A DNA stretch of 64,000 nucleotides, from the NCBI GenBank assembly GCA_012845835.1, contig JABAKD010000008.1, forward strand, positions 7,796,775-7,860,774, in the 5' to 3' direction. The notes below the pieces were generated by a model. That model was not told the origin of the DNA and made no database searches. It was given only the letters and a program-made list of their open reading frames with translations. The translations under genes were made by a program, and so were the position numbers. The DNA is from Undaria pinnatifida (Eukaryota; Sar; Phaeophyceae; Laminariales; Alariaceae). Of this stretch, positions 54,497 to 64,000 are shown in pieces (within the stretch, counting starts at the first letter, position 1; every line of letters starts with the position of its first letter).

Positions 54497-54990
54497 GGTT
54501 GTGTTCTGTATGGTACGTACAAACCGTACCCGGGGTATTTACCCCGGGTATTACCTTACAAAGAACTTGTGAAAGTTCTGGAGGGCATTCATACCCGTAC
54601 CCGGATCTTCTAGAAGTTCTGTACGACATTCTTACCTGTACCCGGAACTTCTGGAGGTTCTGTATGCCCGTGGCTACAATACCCGGGGTACGGGTACAGT
54701 ATGTTTTGTACCCGCTCTGAATTTCCGTGAGTTCTGTACGCCTGTGCCACAATACCCGGACTTCTGGAAGTTCTGTAAGACATCCGTACCCGTAGCCGGA
54801 ACTTTTGAAAGTTCTGTAAGATCATTATCCGGAAAGTCTGTGACTTCCTGTAAGATTGTGGCACAATAACCGGGGAGCTCTGTATTCATTCAGGTTTTAT
54901 CCGAAAAATGTATTATGCATTAATTAGGATGCCATGTTTCGTCAGTCACACAAGCCGAACACCGAACACAGCAAGCAGTACGTATCATAC
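54497..54990 (+). repeat. Head-array-tail minisatellite element, locus 3
   Basis: The head TTGTGTTCTGTATGGTACGTAC...GTACCCGGGGTATTTACC..GGGTATTACCTTACAAAGAAC is followed by about eight units related to CCCGGAACTTCTGGAGGTTCTGTA. The tail GTATTATGCATTA...GCCATGTTTCGTCAGTCACACAAGC matches the tail of locus 1. Confidence 0.8.
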
Positions 54991-55773
54991 AATAAGAACA
55001 CCTGTTGTTGATGTTCCTTTCGTTTCTAAGGGCACGTATTAACGTATTAATGAAGGACACTTTTGAATCGACATCGTTATTTTTTGGCGGGTTTCATGGA
55101 TAAGATGAATATATTCGGGGGGGGTTCCGTGAATTATTCCCATCGACCCCCCAACCTCCGACTTTTTTTTGGCATGATCCAATGGTAAAGGCATGCTGCT
55201 GAGTAAAATTTTGAGACAAAAAATCGTTCATCTTGCCTGGTTTTCAATGAATACTAGCAAATTTCAGTGGCTTGTATTCGAACATGCAGAACCCGGGGAT
55301 GGATAAAAAAATCCCCGGATTTGAAAACGACTCGGGTGAAGCTGAAAAATTCTGAGTACGGTAATTTTGGGGTGGGGATCACGAATCCGGCGTCGAAAAA
55401 ATGTCCAGTTATTATTTGGTGCAAAGATACGGCACCTTCGTGGCGCATGGTTTGCGGCCGCCGCCGCCGCCGAAAAAGTCCCAAGAAAAAAAAAATCGTT
55501 TACCAACGTCGCAGGCATTTCATTCACACAATCCCCGCAACAATTCGAAACACGCGTTATCTACACGACACCCTGCCCACACTCTATCTCGTTTCTATTT
55601 ACTACCGCAGAAGGAGTCCCCAAACTGTGTACCCGTAACCCTCTCCATCAAACAGGAGCTGCTCCTGCTGGCGAACTTCATGTCCTGCTTTTTTTTTCTT
55701 CGACCACCGGCCCGTGCCTTCACCCCAGCGGGATCTACCCCAGTGTCCATGACAACCTTCTCCTCAACCACGT
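54991..55773. other. No firm gene
   Basis: Open frames at 55,254-55,640 on both strands include CGCCGCCGCC-coded Arg or Ala runs and are unsupported. They might hold the last exon of the minus-strand gene that ends nearby. Confidence 0.35.
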
Positions 55774-56438
55774 TCAACTGACGCCGAGGGACAAGAGCCG
55801 GGTACACTTTGGGAAAATCGTACACTTATCGTCGTCACACACTCGGCACGCTGAGCAAAAACAAGACGCCGCAGAGGTGTACAGCTTGTGGCGGACGGTG
55901 ACATTCTCTACACGAATCGTTTCAACTCCTGACACAGAATCATCGCTCTCGTCCTCCTCTCCCTCCTCTTCCTCCTCTTCAGATCCCACCACGTCTGGCT
56001 CTGCGTCCGAATCGGAGTCCCCGTCCGCCGACGACGAACTGCTGAATCCCTGATCCGTGAGCCTGATACTCTTGCTGAGCGACCGTCCACTGCGCCTGGG
56101 CCCGCCCCCCTCCTCCGCATCTCCTTCCCCCTCCTCCTCATCTCCGTCCGACGACGACGAAGTGCTGTACCGTTGATCGATCCGTGAGCCTGACATTCTT
56201 GCTCACCGGCCGTCCACTGCGCCTGGGCCCGCCCTCCTCCCCCGCAGTTCCCGCCTCTCCCGGCTCTTCTGAACCCCTCCCCCGCCCTCCCTCCTCCTGA
56301 TCACTGAGCCGCACACTCCTCGACCGCTTCCGACCGCTTCGCTTCCCCCTCGGCTCTCCAGAACCCCCCCCCTCGCCCCCCTAGCCGCCCTCACCGCCCT
56401 CACCCCCTCCCGTGCCCCTCTTCCAAGCAGGGGTCCAT
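55774..56438 (-). pseudogene. Acidic/Ser-rich repeat region of the minus-strand gene, frame-broken
   Basis: Downstream of the exon at 56.4-56.9 kb, three related peptide units appear in different frames: KRSGRKRSRSVRLSDQ (about 56,300-56,345), GGPRRSGRPVSKNVRLTDR (about 56,180-56,235) and GGPRRSGRSLSKSIRLTDQG (about 56,050-56,110). Each is followed by a Ser/Asp/Glu-rich spacer. The last frame continues with an acidic run and ends in CFCSACRVCDDDKCTIFPKC, a cysteine cluster. One TAG (about 56,387) and at least one frameshift break the reading, so this end of the gene is decayed or mis-sequenced. Confidence 0.5.
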
Positions 56439-56936
56439 TCAACATACTCCCTTGCCATTTTCACGGCGAGCCCCGTGCCCTCCACCACTCCCTCCTGCAC
56501 CGCTATCATTGCCAACGACAGGAAGTTGGTACCAGTACGCGTTCTGGTCCAATGCTGCGGCAGGAGAGAGGGTGGGCTGGAGCGATCTCGCCCGCTGCCA
56601 CGCGGCCGAGAATTGAGACGGGTGAACGCCTAAAATCTCGGCCTTGCGGAAGTCTGGCACCGTTGACGCTCCCCCGCCCCCGTCGCACGCGTGAGCTGAG
56701 AGAAGCGTCTGCCAGGTTTTCCTCCCCTCGGTGGTTCGGGCAAACCTTGCTGAGTCCTTCAGAGCTGCCCGCGATGCCGCCTGCATGTGCTGCGATCCCT
56801 CCCGCTCCTGCTGAAGCTCCCGCGCGACGGGCACTCCTTCTTCGGCCAGACACGCCAACAGCTGTTCCTTAGTCATGGGTTTCATCGCGGCCACGAATGG
56901 CTCAGCGGTGTCTCTCCAGTCAGACCCTGGCGGCGG
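56439..56936 (-). CDS. Minus-strand gene, exon after intron at 56.94-57.36 kb
   Basis: The acceptor ACCCAACTTGCAG precedes CCGCCG at 56,936, phase 0, matching the donor of the exon at 57,358-57,831. It encodes about 160 residues: PPPGSDWRDTAEPFVAAMKP, a helical Glu/Gln/Arg/Ala stretch, then DFRKAEILGVHPSQFSAAWQ, which looks like a small helix-turn-helix-like unit, and DQNAYWYQLPVV. An alternative downstream frame reads LAVKMAREYVEWTPAWKRG, suggesting either a small intron or a frameshift near 56,530. No family was recognised. Confidence 0.5.
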   Translation of the reverse strand, partial: PPPGSDWRDTAEPFVAAMKPMTKEQLLACLAEEGVPVARELQQEREGSQHMQAASRAALKDSARFARTTEGRKTWQTLLSAHACDGGGGASTVPDFRKAEILGVHPSQFSAAWQRARSLQPTLSPAAALDQNAYWYQLPVVGNDSGAGGSGGGHGARRENGKGVC

Positions 56937-57357
56937 CTGCAAGTTGGGTGGTTGTAGCACAGCAGGAGAGGGCGTAGGGCAGATACGTGGGCGGCAGACT
57001 CGAAAGGATGCAACATGTAGCTGAGGATAACATATACTTTGGGTTACAAGGTGTTGTTGCAGCGGCAGTGTCGTATAAACTAGTCCACGTGCAGCGTGTG
57101 AAAAGCAGCAGTACCGTGTAACAGCAGTGCCGCCAGTGGCGCCGGTTGTGCATGTTTCTGTATGTTGCTGCGAGGCTGATCAAAGAGGAGCAATGTGCAT
57201 GTTCCCGTGTATTGCTGAGGCTGATCAAAGAGGAGAAAAGGGAGAAAAGGTACACCAGATGCAGAACTAGACGTAACAAGTGAGAGTGGCATTAAGAGAG
57301 ATACAAACAGGGGCCGCTGCTGCTGTACAAGATTTGTAAAGTACACACAATTCTCAC

Positions 57358-57831
57358 CTCTGGAGCAGCAGCTGGTTCAGCGGCTGGCTTGGAGCTGGAA
57401 GCACTAGTCATCCGGCCTGCATCTGTGCCAGATCGCGAGGCTGCAATCGCTGCCAAGACAGGACAGGTCATGCTCTGGTTCGCTCCCCTGGATCTGGTAG
57501 CGGGTGTCACGCCGTTCCTTGCACACGTCCGAAGATACGCATCTAGCTTCCCCTGCACCACTTCTTCAGCCTTCTGCCTCGCCATCTCAGACAACGATGT
57601 TTCGGGGGCTTGGGAGTTAGAGATGTATTCCTTGCCGACTCGTCCTTTAACCTTGTTGACGAGGGAGGTGTAGAGCTGCAGGCCATGACGGGCGTGCAGC
57701 GCCCACCATTGCTTCACCACGAGCTCTTTTTCACCCACAAACATGATACGTTCGCACGAACCACTTTCAGTAACCGCCAGGCCACTCATGGTAGGGCCGA
57801 TCCCACCTTGGTGTTGAGTGTGACCAACTTT
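57358..57831 (-). CDS. Minus-strand gene, 158-codon exon
   Basis: Acceptor GAGCCACTCAG at 57,832 and donor CCAGAG|GTGAGA at 57,357 bound 474 nt, exactly 158 codons, phase 0 at both ends. It encodes KVGHTQHQGGIGPTMSGLAV, then ERIMFVGEKELVVKQWWALH, a Lys/Glu helix and an Ala/Ser/Pro-rich tail. The start phase matches the end of the duplicated exon at 59,510-59,677. I cannot name the family. The association with a Cys-rich N-terminal exon suggests a nucleic-acid-binding or transposon-derived protein, as inference only. Confidence 0.6.
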
Positions 57832-58901
57832 CTGAGTGGCTCTACCCCCCTAAATCGGCCAAGCGGAGTCGATTGACGAGGTTGGCACATGAAAAAAAGA
57901 AAAATTGGGCTTGCGACCGCCATTATTTTATTTTAGGCGCCACAGCCGGGGTACTCTATGGTATGATCTGTGTTACAGAAGAACAGTTGTACTAGCAGTA
58001 GACGTATGTGTTATTTCCTATGAGTGCATTAGTGTATACAGTACAAGGTTCCCCTTCGGGAGGTGGACACGTGCCTCCCGGGGGCGACGCAAGTCGAATG
58101 ACTACAACTGATGATGAAGTATTTATGCAGAAGGTGTATATCGGAGGGATGCGTAGTGGAAAGAATGTGGATGTAATATAAGATACAAGGGCTTCGCTCG
58201 CGGGCGGCTGGGCGCCGCCCGCTACGCTTGCGGAAGGAGGAATAGACATTCAGTAGAAAGGCGGAAAAGAAGCACAAATGGCGCAACTGGCGACTTGAAA
58301 ATGCCAAGAGGTCCATATATAGTACAACGGTACAGGATAGGGACGATTATGATTATGAGTTTGTTATTATCATCCATTCGCCCAATCCATGATGGGCAAG
58401 TCGGAGGACTTCCTTGGCATATCCTTCCACCTCTCAGGTAGCGCCTATGTAGGTCCTGTACACTTCAATAGCTCTCTCTCTAAGTCGATCATCAACAATA
58501 AATTATCGCAGTGCATAAACACCAGGCACGCGCTTGTCAAGGATAGAGACAGGAAAACTACAACTTAAGATGTAAAGGAGCGCAGTGCCACAAAAAACAT
58601 GCTGGAAGCAGGAACTTGAACGCACACACCGCAAACATGTGAAGTACATTTTTTTGTATTCCTGAAAGACGAAGAGCACGCATTTAGGCATAGTTCTCAA
58701 AAAACGATGCTGGTATAATAAACCACAACTTAACGTTCTATAAAGAACGTGCTGTCAACATTGCTTCCGAAGGAGCATGCAGGCTTGCTTGGACTCTTCC
58801 TCCTCAGCGGAGGTACCCAGCACCTTGCACTCTTGTTTTTTGTCGATGGTCTTGTGGATCTGTCCACAAACGTTGAAGCAGGGCGGGAGAACGTCGATAA
58901 G
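57832..58901 (-). other. Intron sequence with GC-hairpin repeat
   Basis: Between exons of the minus-strand gene. It contains ACAAGGTTCCCCTTCGGGAGG (about 58,040) and the GC hairpin at 58,200-58,222. No other feature seen. Confidence 0.45.
58188..58245 (-). repeat. GC-hairpin tail, reverse orientation
   Basis: On minus it reads GCGTA, hairpin GCGGGCGGC-GCCCA-GCCGCCCGC, then GAGCGAAGCCCTTGTAT. It is the same tail as at 46.90 and 51.27 kb but with a different loop and compensated stem. Confidence 0.75.
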
Positions 58902-59273
58902 TGTCAAGGAATTAGTGGGGTATTAGTCCGTTTGACCACTTGCACAGGTTAACCAATAGCTTACCCAAACTAAGCCTTATAACACTCTCCCCCCCTTAAA
59001 CGGCGGGATAGAAGGTCGGCCGTATATACGGGCGGACCTGTCATTTATCCAAGCCGTTTCATTTCCTGGGTAAGCCGGGGAGAGTATTTTTCAAGTTCGC
59101 CATGGGAAAATCTGAAAAAGTTTATTATGGTGGATGTGGGGATCGAACCCACGACCCAAAAACCCATGGTCTGTCGACGACGCCATTTGTTAAGGTATTA
59201 GTGGGGTACTTTTAGTCCGTTTGACCACTTGCACAGGTTAACCAATAGCTTACCCAAACTAAGCCTTATAACA
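58902..59273 (-). mobile_element. TRIM, copy 2, with 4-bp TSD
   Basis: 372 bp in reverse orientation to copy 1. LTRs at 58,902-58,984 and 59,188-59,273 read (on minus) TGTTATAAGGCTTAGTTTGG to TAACA or TGACA. The PBS-like TGGCGTCGTCGACAG and the T-arm-like GTGGGTTCGATCCCCAC lie inside the right end, and a purine tract adjoins the other LTR. The flanks TAAG (58,898-58,901 and 59,274-59,277) form a perfect 4-bp duplication. It lies in an intron of the minus-strand gene. Confidence 0.9.
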
Positions 59274-59333
59274 TAAGTATGTGTAAAAAAGTATTCGTAC
59301 TTCTCTCCAGCAGACGTCGTAACCATCCAAATT

Positions 59334-60263
59334 ATTGGAGCTCCTTACGCTGTTAGTAATTGTTGTGGTATTGTTGTACTTGCTCTTGGTACTTGGAAAA
59401 AGAGCCGCACTTCATAGACTATATCCGCACGCCATCCCCTAGTCTTGAGCAAGAGACATGGATGTCTCGACTCGTGACACACAGGACGCAAGATAAGAGT
59501 AGAACGTACCTCGATGTCGAACGCCCTCGTGGCACCGTGGGAATGGAATGCGGGATGTATATCGAGCAAGTGGTCGCCTGCCTTCTTCAGGAGGTCACCG
59601 ACCTTGATGTCGCCGGTGCACTTCGTGTTTATGTCCTCGCCGACTTGGCGGCCCTCGGCGGCTGCTTCGCAGGGATTCTGCAAACGACAACAACGGATGG
59701 GAATACCTTGCGTTCAGTGAATGTTCAAAATAGTAAGGCCACGTAGCTGTCGTCGATTTCCAAAGTTGGAAAGGAAGTCGTACAATTTAACACTGCTGTT
59801 GTAATGAAAGCGGTCGTTTATGGGCAAAGCCCTGCCTGGTACCACAACGTTGCTAACACCTATGAAACCACCACTGGGACAGGAACGAACGGGATTCACA
59901 GTCGCAACTGGTAAGCGTAAGCCCCGGTATATTGCTATATAAGGCCTACCGGCGGAATACCGACAACGAAGGGTAAGAGACAGTACCTGCTATGTATATT
60001 GTTCGGTACTACTCTAATACTGCTGCTATCAACACTATTACGACCGACGTGTACTGCGATTCCTGAAGAGGTTGCGCACCCTACTTGTACTCGTTAATAC
60101 AAAGAGTTCATGTGGTTGTATGAAAAATGAGTAACAGCAGTAGTACACCGCGTCACTACATGAACAACTCGCTAACCCCAATCACGGGACTGCTCTCCAG
60201 CATCACCCAGGTTAACTTCAGCTTCTGTTTACTGCTATATATCAACCTCCAGTGTGTACTGCT
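59334..60263. repeat. 930-bp tandem duplication, unit 1
   Basis: Nearly identical to 60,264-61,195. It carries one 56-codon exon of the minus-strand gene and a second open segment (59,714-59,907). The period is exactly 930 bp where both copies can be compared from GGAGCTCCTT. Confidence 0.95.
59510..59677 (-). CDS. Duplicated 56-codon exon, copy 1
   Basis: Acceptor GTTGTCGTTTGCAG and donor ATCGAG|GTACGT bound 168 nt, phase 0 at both ends. It encodes NPCEAAAEGRQVGEDINTKC then KVGDLLKKAGDHLLDIHPAF and SHGATRAFDIE. As a symmetric exon, its duplication adds 56 residues without shifting frame. It joins in phase to the exon at 57,358-57,831. Confidence 0.65.
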
Positions 60264-60439
60264 ATTGGAGCTCCTTTCGCTGTTAGTAATTGTTGTGGTA
60301 TTGTTGTACTTGCTCTTGGTACTTGGAAAAAGAGCCGCACTTCATAGACTATATCCGCACGCCATCCCCTAGTCTTGAGCAAGAGACATGGATGTCTCGA
60401 CTCGTGACACACAGGACGCAAGATAAGAGTGGAACGTAC

Positions 60440-60607
60440 CTCGATGTCGAACGCCCTCGTGGCACCGTGGGAATGGAATGCGGGATGTATATCGAGCAAG
60501 TGGTCGCCTGCCTTCTTCAGGAGGTCACCGACCTTGATGTCGCCGGTGCACTTCGTGTTTATGTCCTCGCCGACTTGGCGGCCCTCGGCGGCTGCTTCGC
60601 AGGGATT
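60440..60607 (-). CDS. Duplicated 56-codon exon, copy 2
   Basis: The encoded peptide is the same as copy 1, with the same acceptor and donor words. Both exons could be used in one transcript, giving a tandem repeat of the NPCEAAAEGRQ...AFDIE module, or be alternatives. Confidence 0.6.
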
Positions 60608-60643
60608 CTGCAAACGACAACAACGGATGGGAATACCTTGCGT

Positions 60644-60837
60644 TCAGTGAATGTTCAAAATAGTAAGGCCACGTAGCTGTCGTCGATTTCCAAAGTTGGA
60701 AAGGAAGTCGTACAATTTAACACTGCTGTTGTAATGAAAGCGGTCGTTTATGGGCAAAGCCCTGCCTGGTACCACAACGTTGCTAACACCTATGAAACCA
60801 CGACTGGGACAGGAACGAACGGGATTCACAGTCGCAA
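60644..60837 (-). CDS. Possible extra exon within each 930-bp unit
   Basis: The acceptor GCTTACCAG ends at 60,838 (59,908 in unit 1) and is followed by a frame reading ATVNPVRSCPSRGFIGVSNV and VVVPGRALPINDRFHYNSSV. Its phase fits the donor of the exon at 61,654. A matching phase-0 donor towards the 56-codon exon was not found, so its use is uncertain. Confidence 0.35.
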
Positions 60838-61269
60838 CTGGTAAGCGTAAGCCCCGGTATACTGCTATATAAGGCCTACCGGCGGAATACCGACAACGAA
60901 GGGTAAGAGACAGTAGTACCTGCTATATATATTGTTCGGTACTACTCTATTACTGCTGCTATCAACACTATTACGACCGACGTGTACTGCGATTCCTGAA
61001 GAGGTTGCGCACCCTACTTGTACTCGTTAATACAAAGAGTTCATGTGGTTGTATGAAAAATGAGTAACAGTAGTAGTACACCGCGTCACTACATGAACAA
61101 CTCGCTAACCCCAATCACGGGACTGCTCTCCAGCATCACCCAGGTTAACTTCAGCTTCTGTTTACTGCTATATATCAACCTCCAGTGTGTACTGCGACTG
61201 GTGCTGAGGTATCATGCTGCTGTGTTATTTATTACTGCATGGACCATTTTTAATTTTTACAACCCTGGC

Positions 61270-61645
61270 TGACCCCCGTGATGAGACTTGCCCGTTTTCA
61301 TTGCGTCTTACATGTATAGATACCACGTAGTCGTAGTCGTACATCCAAAACGTGTGTTTATATCACAGCACAAAGCGTCACTGCATGAACCACTTGTTCA
61401 ACCCCCGCTTACCCCGATGACGGGACTGCCCCGTACTCGTAGTCGTACATACATGAAGTAAGTGTGTTTGGCTGTACGTATGAAAAAGAAATCGCATCAC
61501 ACAGCGTCACTGCAAAGGTCTACTCGTAGACCTGAGTACTTGTACAATTCCCGCTTACACCGCGATGACGGGACTGCCCCGTACACGTATCATACTCGTA
61601 CATGCAAAAGTGTGTTTGTACGCATGAAAAAGAAATCACAACATG
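61270..61645 (+). repeat. Tandem repeat, about 125 bp, three diverged units
   Basis: Each unit has CCCG.(T/G)ATGA(C/G)(G/A)(G/C)GACT(G/T)(G/C)CCCGT, a TCGTAC(A/G)T(A/C)CA word and TGTGTTT(A/G/T). Units start near 61,275, 61,415 and 61,555. It lies in the presumed intron 1 of the minus-strand gene. Confidence 0.7.
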
Positions 61646-61653
61646 TAACTCAC

Positions 61654-62044
61654 GTTTCGTCAAGCTCTCAGCTCCTTCGTTAGGGACGCCGATCGAAGGT
61701 GAATCACAGGTGTCCGCGTCACACCAGTCACACACACGAGGGTTGTCGCCGCTTCCCCAGTGCTTCTTGTTAAGGTTATGAAAAGCTTGGCACGTGGAAG
61801 GCTCGTCACTCCTGCAGGTGTCGCAGACAGCGTACTGGGAACTCCTGTTTCTCCTATTTCGTGCGATGAGGAAGCCGTCACAACCCTTGCTCGGGCACGG
61901 CCAATCAGGATTGCCAGAAGAAGCTGAGTCCCGTTCTTGCCCGACCAGCTTCCACACGCCTGATCCTGAACCTCCACCACCCCCACTGTTGGCGGAGCCT
62001 CCTCCCGCACTAGCCTTGGTCCGCTTCGCAAATTTCAACTTCAA
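61654..62044 (-). CDS. Minus-strand gene, cysteine-rich N-terminal exon
   Basis: The donor GACGAAAC|GTGAGT lies at 61,653/61,654 (phase 1). The frame is open from about 62,130 but has no ATG, so the true start is in an earlier exon or uses a non-ATG codon; 62,044 is only a convenient limit. It encodes LKLKFAKRTKAS, a Gly/Ser linker, then a cysteine-rich region with CPSKGCDG (Cx4C), CDTC and CDWC (two CxxC) and nearby Cys/His. This suggests one or two zinc-binding units. The rest of the gene would be the exons at 60.4-60.6, 59.5-59.7, 57.4-57.8 and 56.4-56.9 kb. Confidence 0.55.
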
Positions 62045-63013
62045 ATTGTTATTGCCGATGCGGCAAATTTCAAATTCAAATTGTTTGCAGCCGTCAACGG
62101 CAATTCCCCCTCAACAGCCAGCAATTGGCCAACTTCAAATAAAAGTACAAAAAAGAAGTTGCTGAAAAAGCAAAATAAAAATATCAGAGAGCAAGCAGTA
62201 AAGATCAGAGAATGAGAGCTAAAAAGTAAGTAAGAATGAGACTAGGGAAAGCAAGGAAGGCAAGGAACTTCGGGACGGTTCTTTTCCCCAGCAACTAATT
62301 TTCTTTTCGGCAATTACGGGCTGAGAAGGGCTGAGAGGGGGGAGGATATGCCGAGCGAGACGTCCGAGGGGGGCGAGGTCTAGGTATATAGTTGTATCAC
62401 AGACATTTGGAGGAGGAGGGTTGGGATATTGCTGAGGCTCGGTGTGATAAGTTATTCGAAAGTCCACTCCGTATAACTGCGTGGCAGCAATTAATTCTAC
62501 GTTTGTACTGCTGTCGCTGCTGTTAGAGGAATCATTGGTGTCAATTTGTTGTTTGTTTTCTGTGTCCAGTATTTTTCCCCGCGCGCTTAAACAGTTAAAC
62601 AGTTTATACCGATGTTTGTTGCCGATATGGTCTGTTGTGTGCACATCGTTACTTTTGCTTGAGTTGTGTTGCTACTTTATATCTCTTTATACAGGTTTCG
62701 CTACTGCTGTATGGTAACCACCGTGTCAATTGTGAGGGAGAACTCACAGTAATGACATAGTTCACGTCGTTGCAGCGGGTACATATACACCGCGCCCGCG
62801 TCTAGCAGTGCGGGAAAATTCTCTCGCAAATACATTTCGATGCCACCCCGATGTACGTGCGAGGACTAAAGTTCCACCGTGTGTAGTAGTAGACGTATTT
62901 AAGCCTGACGATATGCCTATATTTTTGGCTCTAAACCAAATTAAGCCCTATCGTGTTTTAAATGTCTAAAAAATAGGTCTATTTTATCGACCTAACGACC
63001 ACGGCAGACCACG
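62045..63013. other. No firm gene; upstream region of the minus-strand gene
   Basis: Contains two related words TTTGAA(T/G)TTGAAATTTGC(C/G) (about 62,030-62,080 on minus), giving an internal duplication. Frames at 62,219-62,717 are unsupported. Confidence 0.4.
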
Positions 63014-63700
63014 GTGAGATGTGGATTTTCCCAAAATATGCACTTGGGCACATTTTGGCCCAAGTGCATATTTGAAGCAATTTTCCGAGTATTTTCCAGC
63101 AAACAACAGCATTTCAGACGACAAAAGCTCGAGGAAACATCAGACACTGCAGCAGCAGCACAGCACAACACCCACGCAGTAATTGCAACGCTCAACCTAG
63201 CAAGCCGCTTGGTGCATCCCCAACCCGGGTTAATCAACCTGCGTGTACAACACCATCAGAAACGTTGGCGGTGGTCAGAGGCGACCCACTCTCGTGGAGC
63301 GGCATGCCTCTACGTACTGTTACTTGAAAAGGAGTCCTTGTTCATTCACGAGGATCGAGCGCACACACAAAACACACCACAAAACAAAACAACACAGCAC
63401 AACACACAGACAACCAGCACCCCAACAGCCAACCCAACTACAGCACAACTAGCCGGTGGAAAACGCCCGCGAGACTCCTCCTACCCTGGCGTTCTCTGCG
63501 GTCAGAGAACTGGGACTGATATAGTTCGTCGCGCGCTCGAGGTCCTGCTCTCTCGTCCTGAGAGGCTGTCATTTTTCGATGACACATTTTTTTTGTTTGG
63601 TTTTTGTGCCCGACGTAGCGCATGGCCGGAGCTGCTGCTGCAGTTTACAACCCTGTTGCCTCTTTCCCGCGGATGCCTACATTTCGAGGGTGGAAATTGA
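63014..63700 (+). CDS. Hypothetical ORF, 228 codons, doubtful
   Basis: Open and of fair length, but it starts inside a hairpin and includes a Thr/Asn/Gln-rich low-complexity middle (63,360-63,445, an ACA/CAAC-rich run). It has no motif. It may be chance. Downstream frames 63,622-63,986 include a stretch (PTFRGWKLNRVEGQSCFAAV) ending at a possible donor GCGAG|GTATCC near 63,780. Confidence 0.25.
   Translation: MRCGFSQNMHLGTFWPKCIFEAIFRVFSSKQQHFRRQKLEETSDTAAAAQHNTHAVIATLNLASRLVHPQPGLINLRVQHHQKRWRWSEATHSRGAACLYVLLLEKESLFIHEDRAHTQNTPQNKTTQHNTQTTSTPTANPTTAQLAGGKRPRDSSYPGVLCGQRTGTDIVRRALEVLLSRPERLSFFDDTFFLFGFCARRSAWPELLLQFTTLLPLSRGCLHFEGGN
63034..63073. repeat. Perfect 16-bp hairpin
   Basis: AAATATGCACTTGGGC (63,034-63,049) and GCCCAAGTGCATATTT (63,058-63,073) pair perfectly around 8 nt. 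There is no T-run after it. The frame 63,014-63,700 passes through it. Confidence 0.85.
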
Positions 63701-64000
63701 ACCGGGTTGAGGGCCAGTCCTGCTTTGCTGCTGTACTGACTGCCACACTGAGGCACAACGAGGGCGGCAAACGCCTGCGAGGTATCCTACATATGAAGCG
63801 AGTATGGAGTACGAAGCACTCAATGTTTTTGCCAGGCACCAGTTATTTGTTTTGGCCGTTTGTTCAAGCTCGCACAGCATGGGCAGGGGAGGGTCTTTCT
63901 CGAAGTTTCCACCCACTCATGTGCTGACTGATGACATAAATCCTCGTCTTGCCATCTGCGTCTGGAGTAGTGCAGAAATATCATAGTCTATTTTCAAGTA

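Larger units (their letters stand above)
60264..61195. repeat. 930-bp tandem duplication, unit 2
   Basis: Differs from unit 1 at only a handful of positions (for example A to G at the base matching 59,501), so the duplication is recent relative to the other repeats here. Confidence 0.95.

Noticed and set aside
59360-59746. Plus-strand 128-codon ORF, repeated at 60,290-60,676
   Set aside because: It is antisense to an exon with better splice borders and phase fit on minus. Its conservation is explained by the recent 930-bp duplication.
63622-63986. Two overlapping short ORFs at the window end as a gene
   Set aside because: Only one weak donor and no matching acceptor. The window ends before this could be resolved.
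1-64000. CRISPR array or bacterial-type operon
   Set aside because: Repeats with similar spacing (40-bp minisatellite units) have no unique spacers of constant length, and no prokaryotic gene set is present.

Overview
This window looks like nuclear DNA of a eukaryote, most likely an alga or other protist. It has GT-AG introns from 44 nt to several kb, LTR retrotransposon remains, tRNA-derived short repeats and very little dense coding. I see no bacterial operons, rRNA, CRISPR array or convincing functional tRNA. The lineage cannot be fixed from the sequence; a stramenopile such as a brown alga is only a guess.

Layout. 0-11 kb: dispersed and tandem repeats, one spliced coiled-coil gene (2,233-2,789, possibly to 3,008) and a copia pol scrap at 5.1 kb. 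11-18.9 kb: two tandem copies (A, B) of a noncoding repeat of about 3-4 kb carrying CCAAT-rich sub-arrays. Copy B contains a SINE with 7-bp target duplications, and copies A and C (39.9-43.5 kb) show the matching empty site. 19-23.5 kb: tandem repeats, a G-rich satellite and an inverted copy of the window start. 23.55-31.54 kb: a decayed Ty3/gypsy chromovirus with both LTRs; a solo LTR of the same family sits at 39.7 kb. 31.7-37.6 kb: two divergent genes, one a phase-consistent four-exon gene whose introns are filled with minisatellites, palindromes and a second SINE. 38-47 kb: tandem repeats, repeat copy C, a 760-bp foldback and tRNA-like repeats. 47-50 kb: unidentified ORFs. 50-53 kb: GC-rich satellite and duplicated blocks, one split by a miniature LTR retrotransposon (TRIM). 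54.5-62 kb: a minus-strand multi-exon cysteine-rich gene, probably decaying, with one symmetric exon duplicated in a 930-bp tandem and a second TRIM in an intron. 62-64 kb: mostly noncoding, with a perfect hairpin and weak ORFs.

The genes show no operon-like or pathway link. The main story is repeat activity: LTR, TRIM and SINE insertions with readable target sites, plus several structured repeat families (foldback, head-array-tail minisatellite, GC hairpin tail) that I cannot assign to a standard class.
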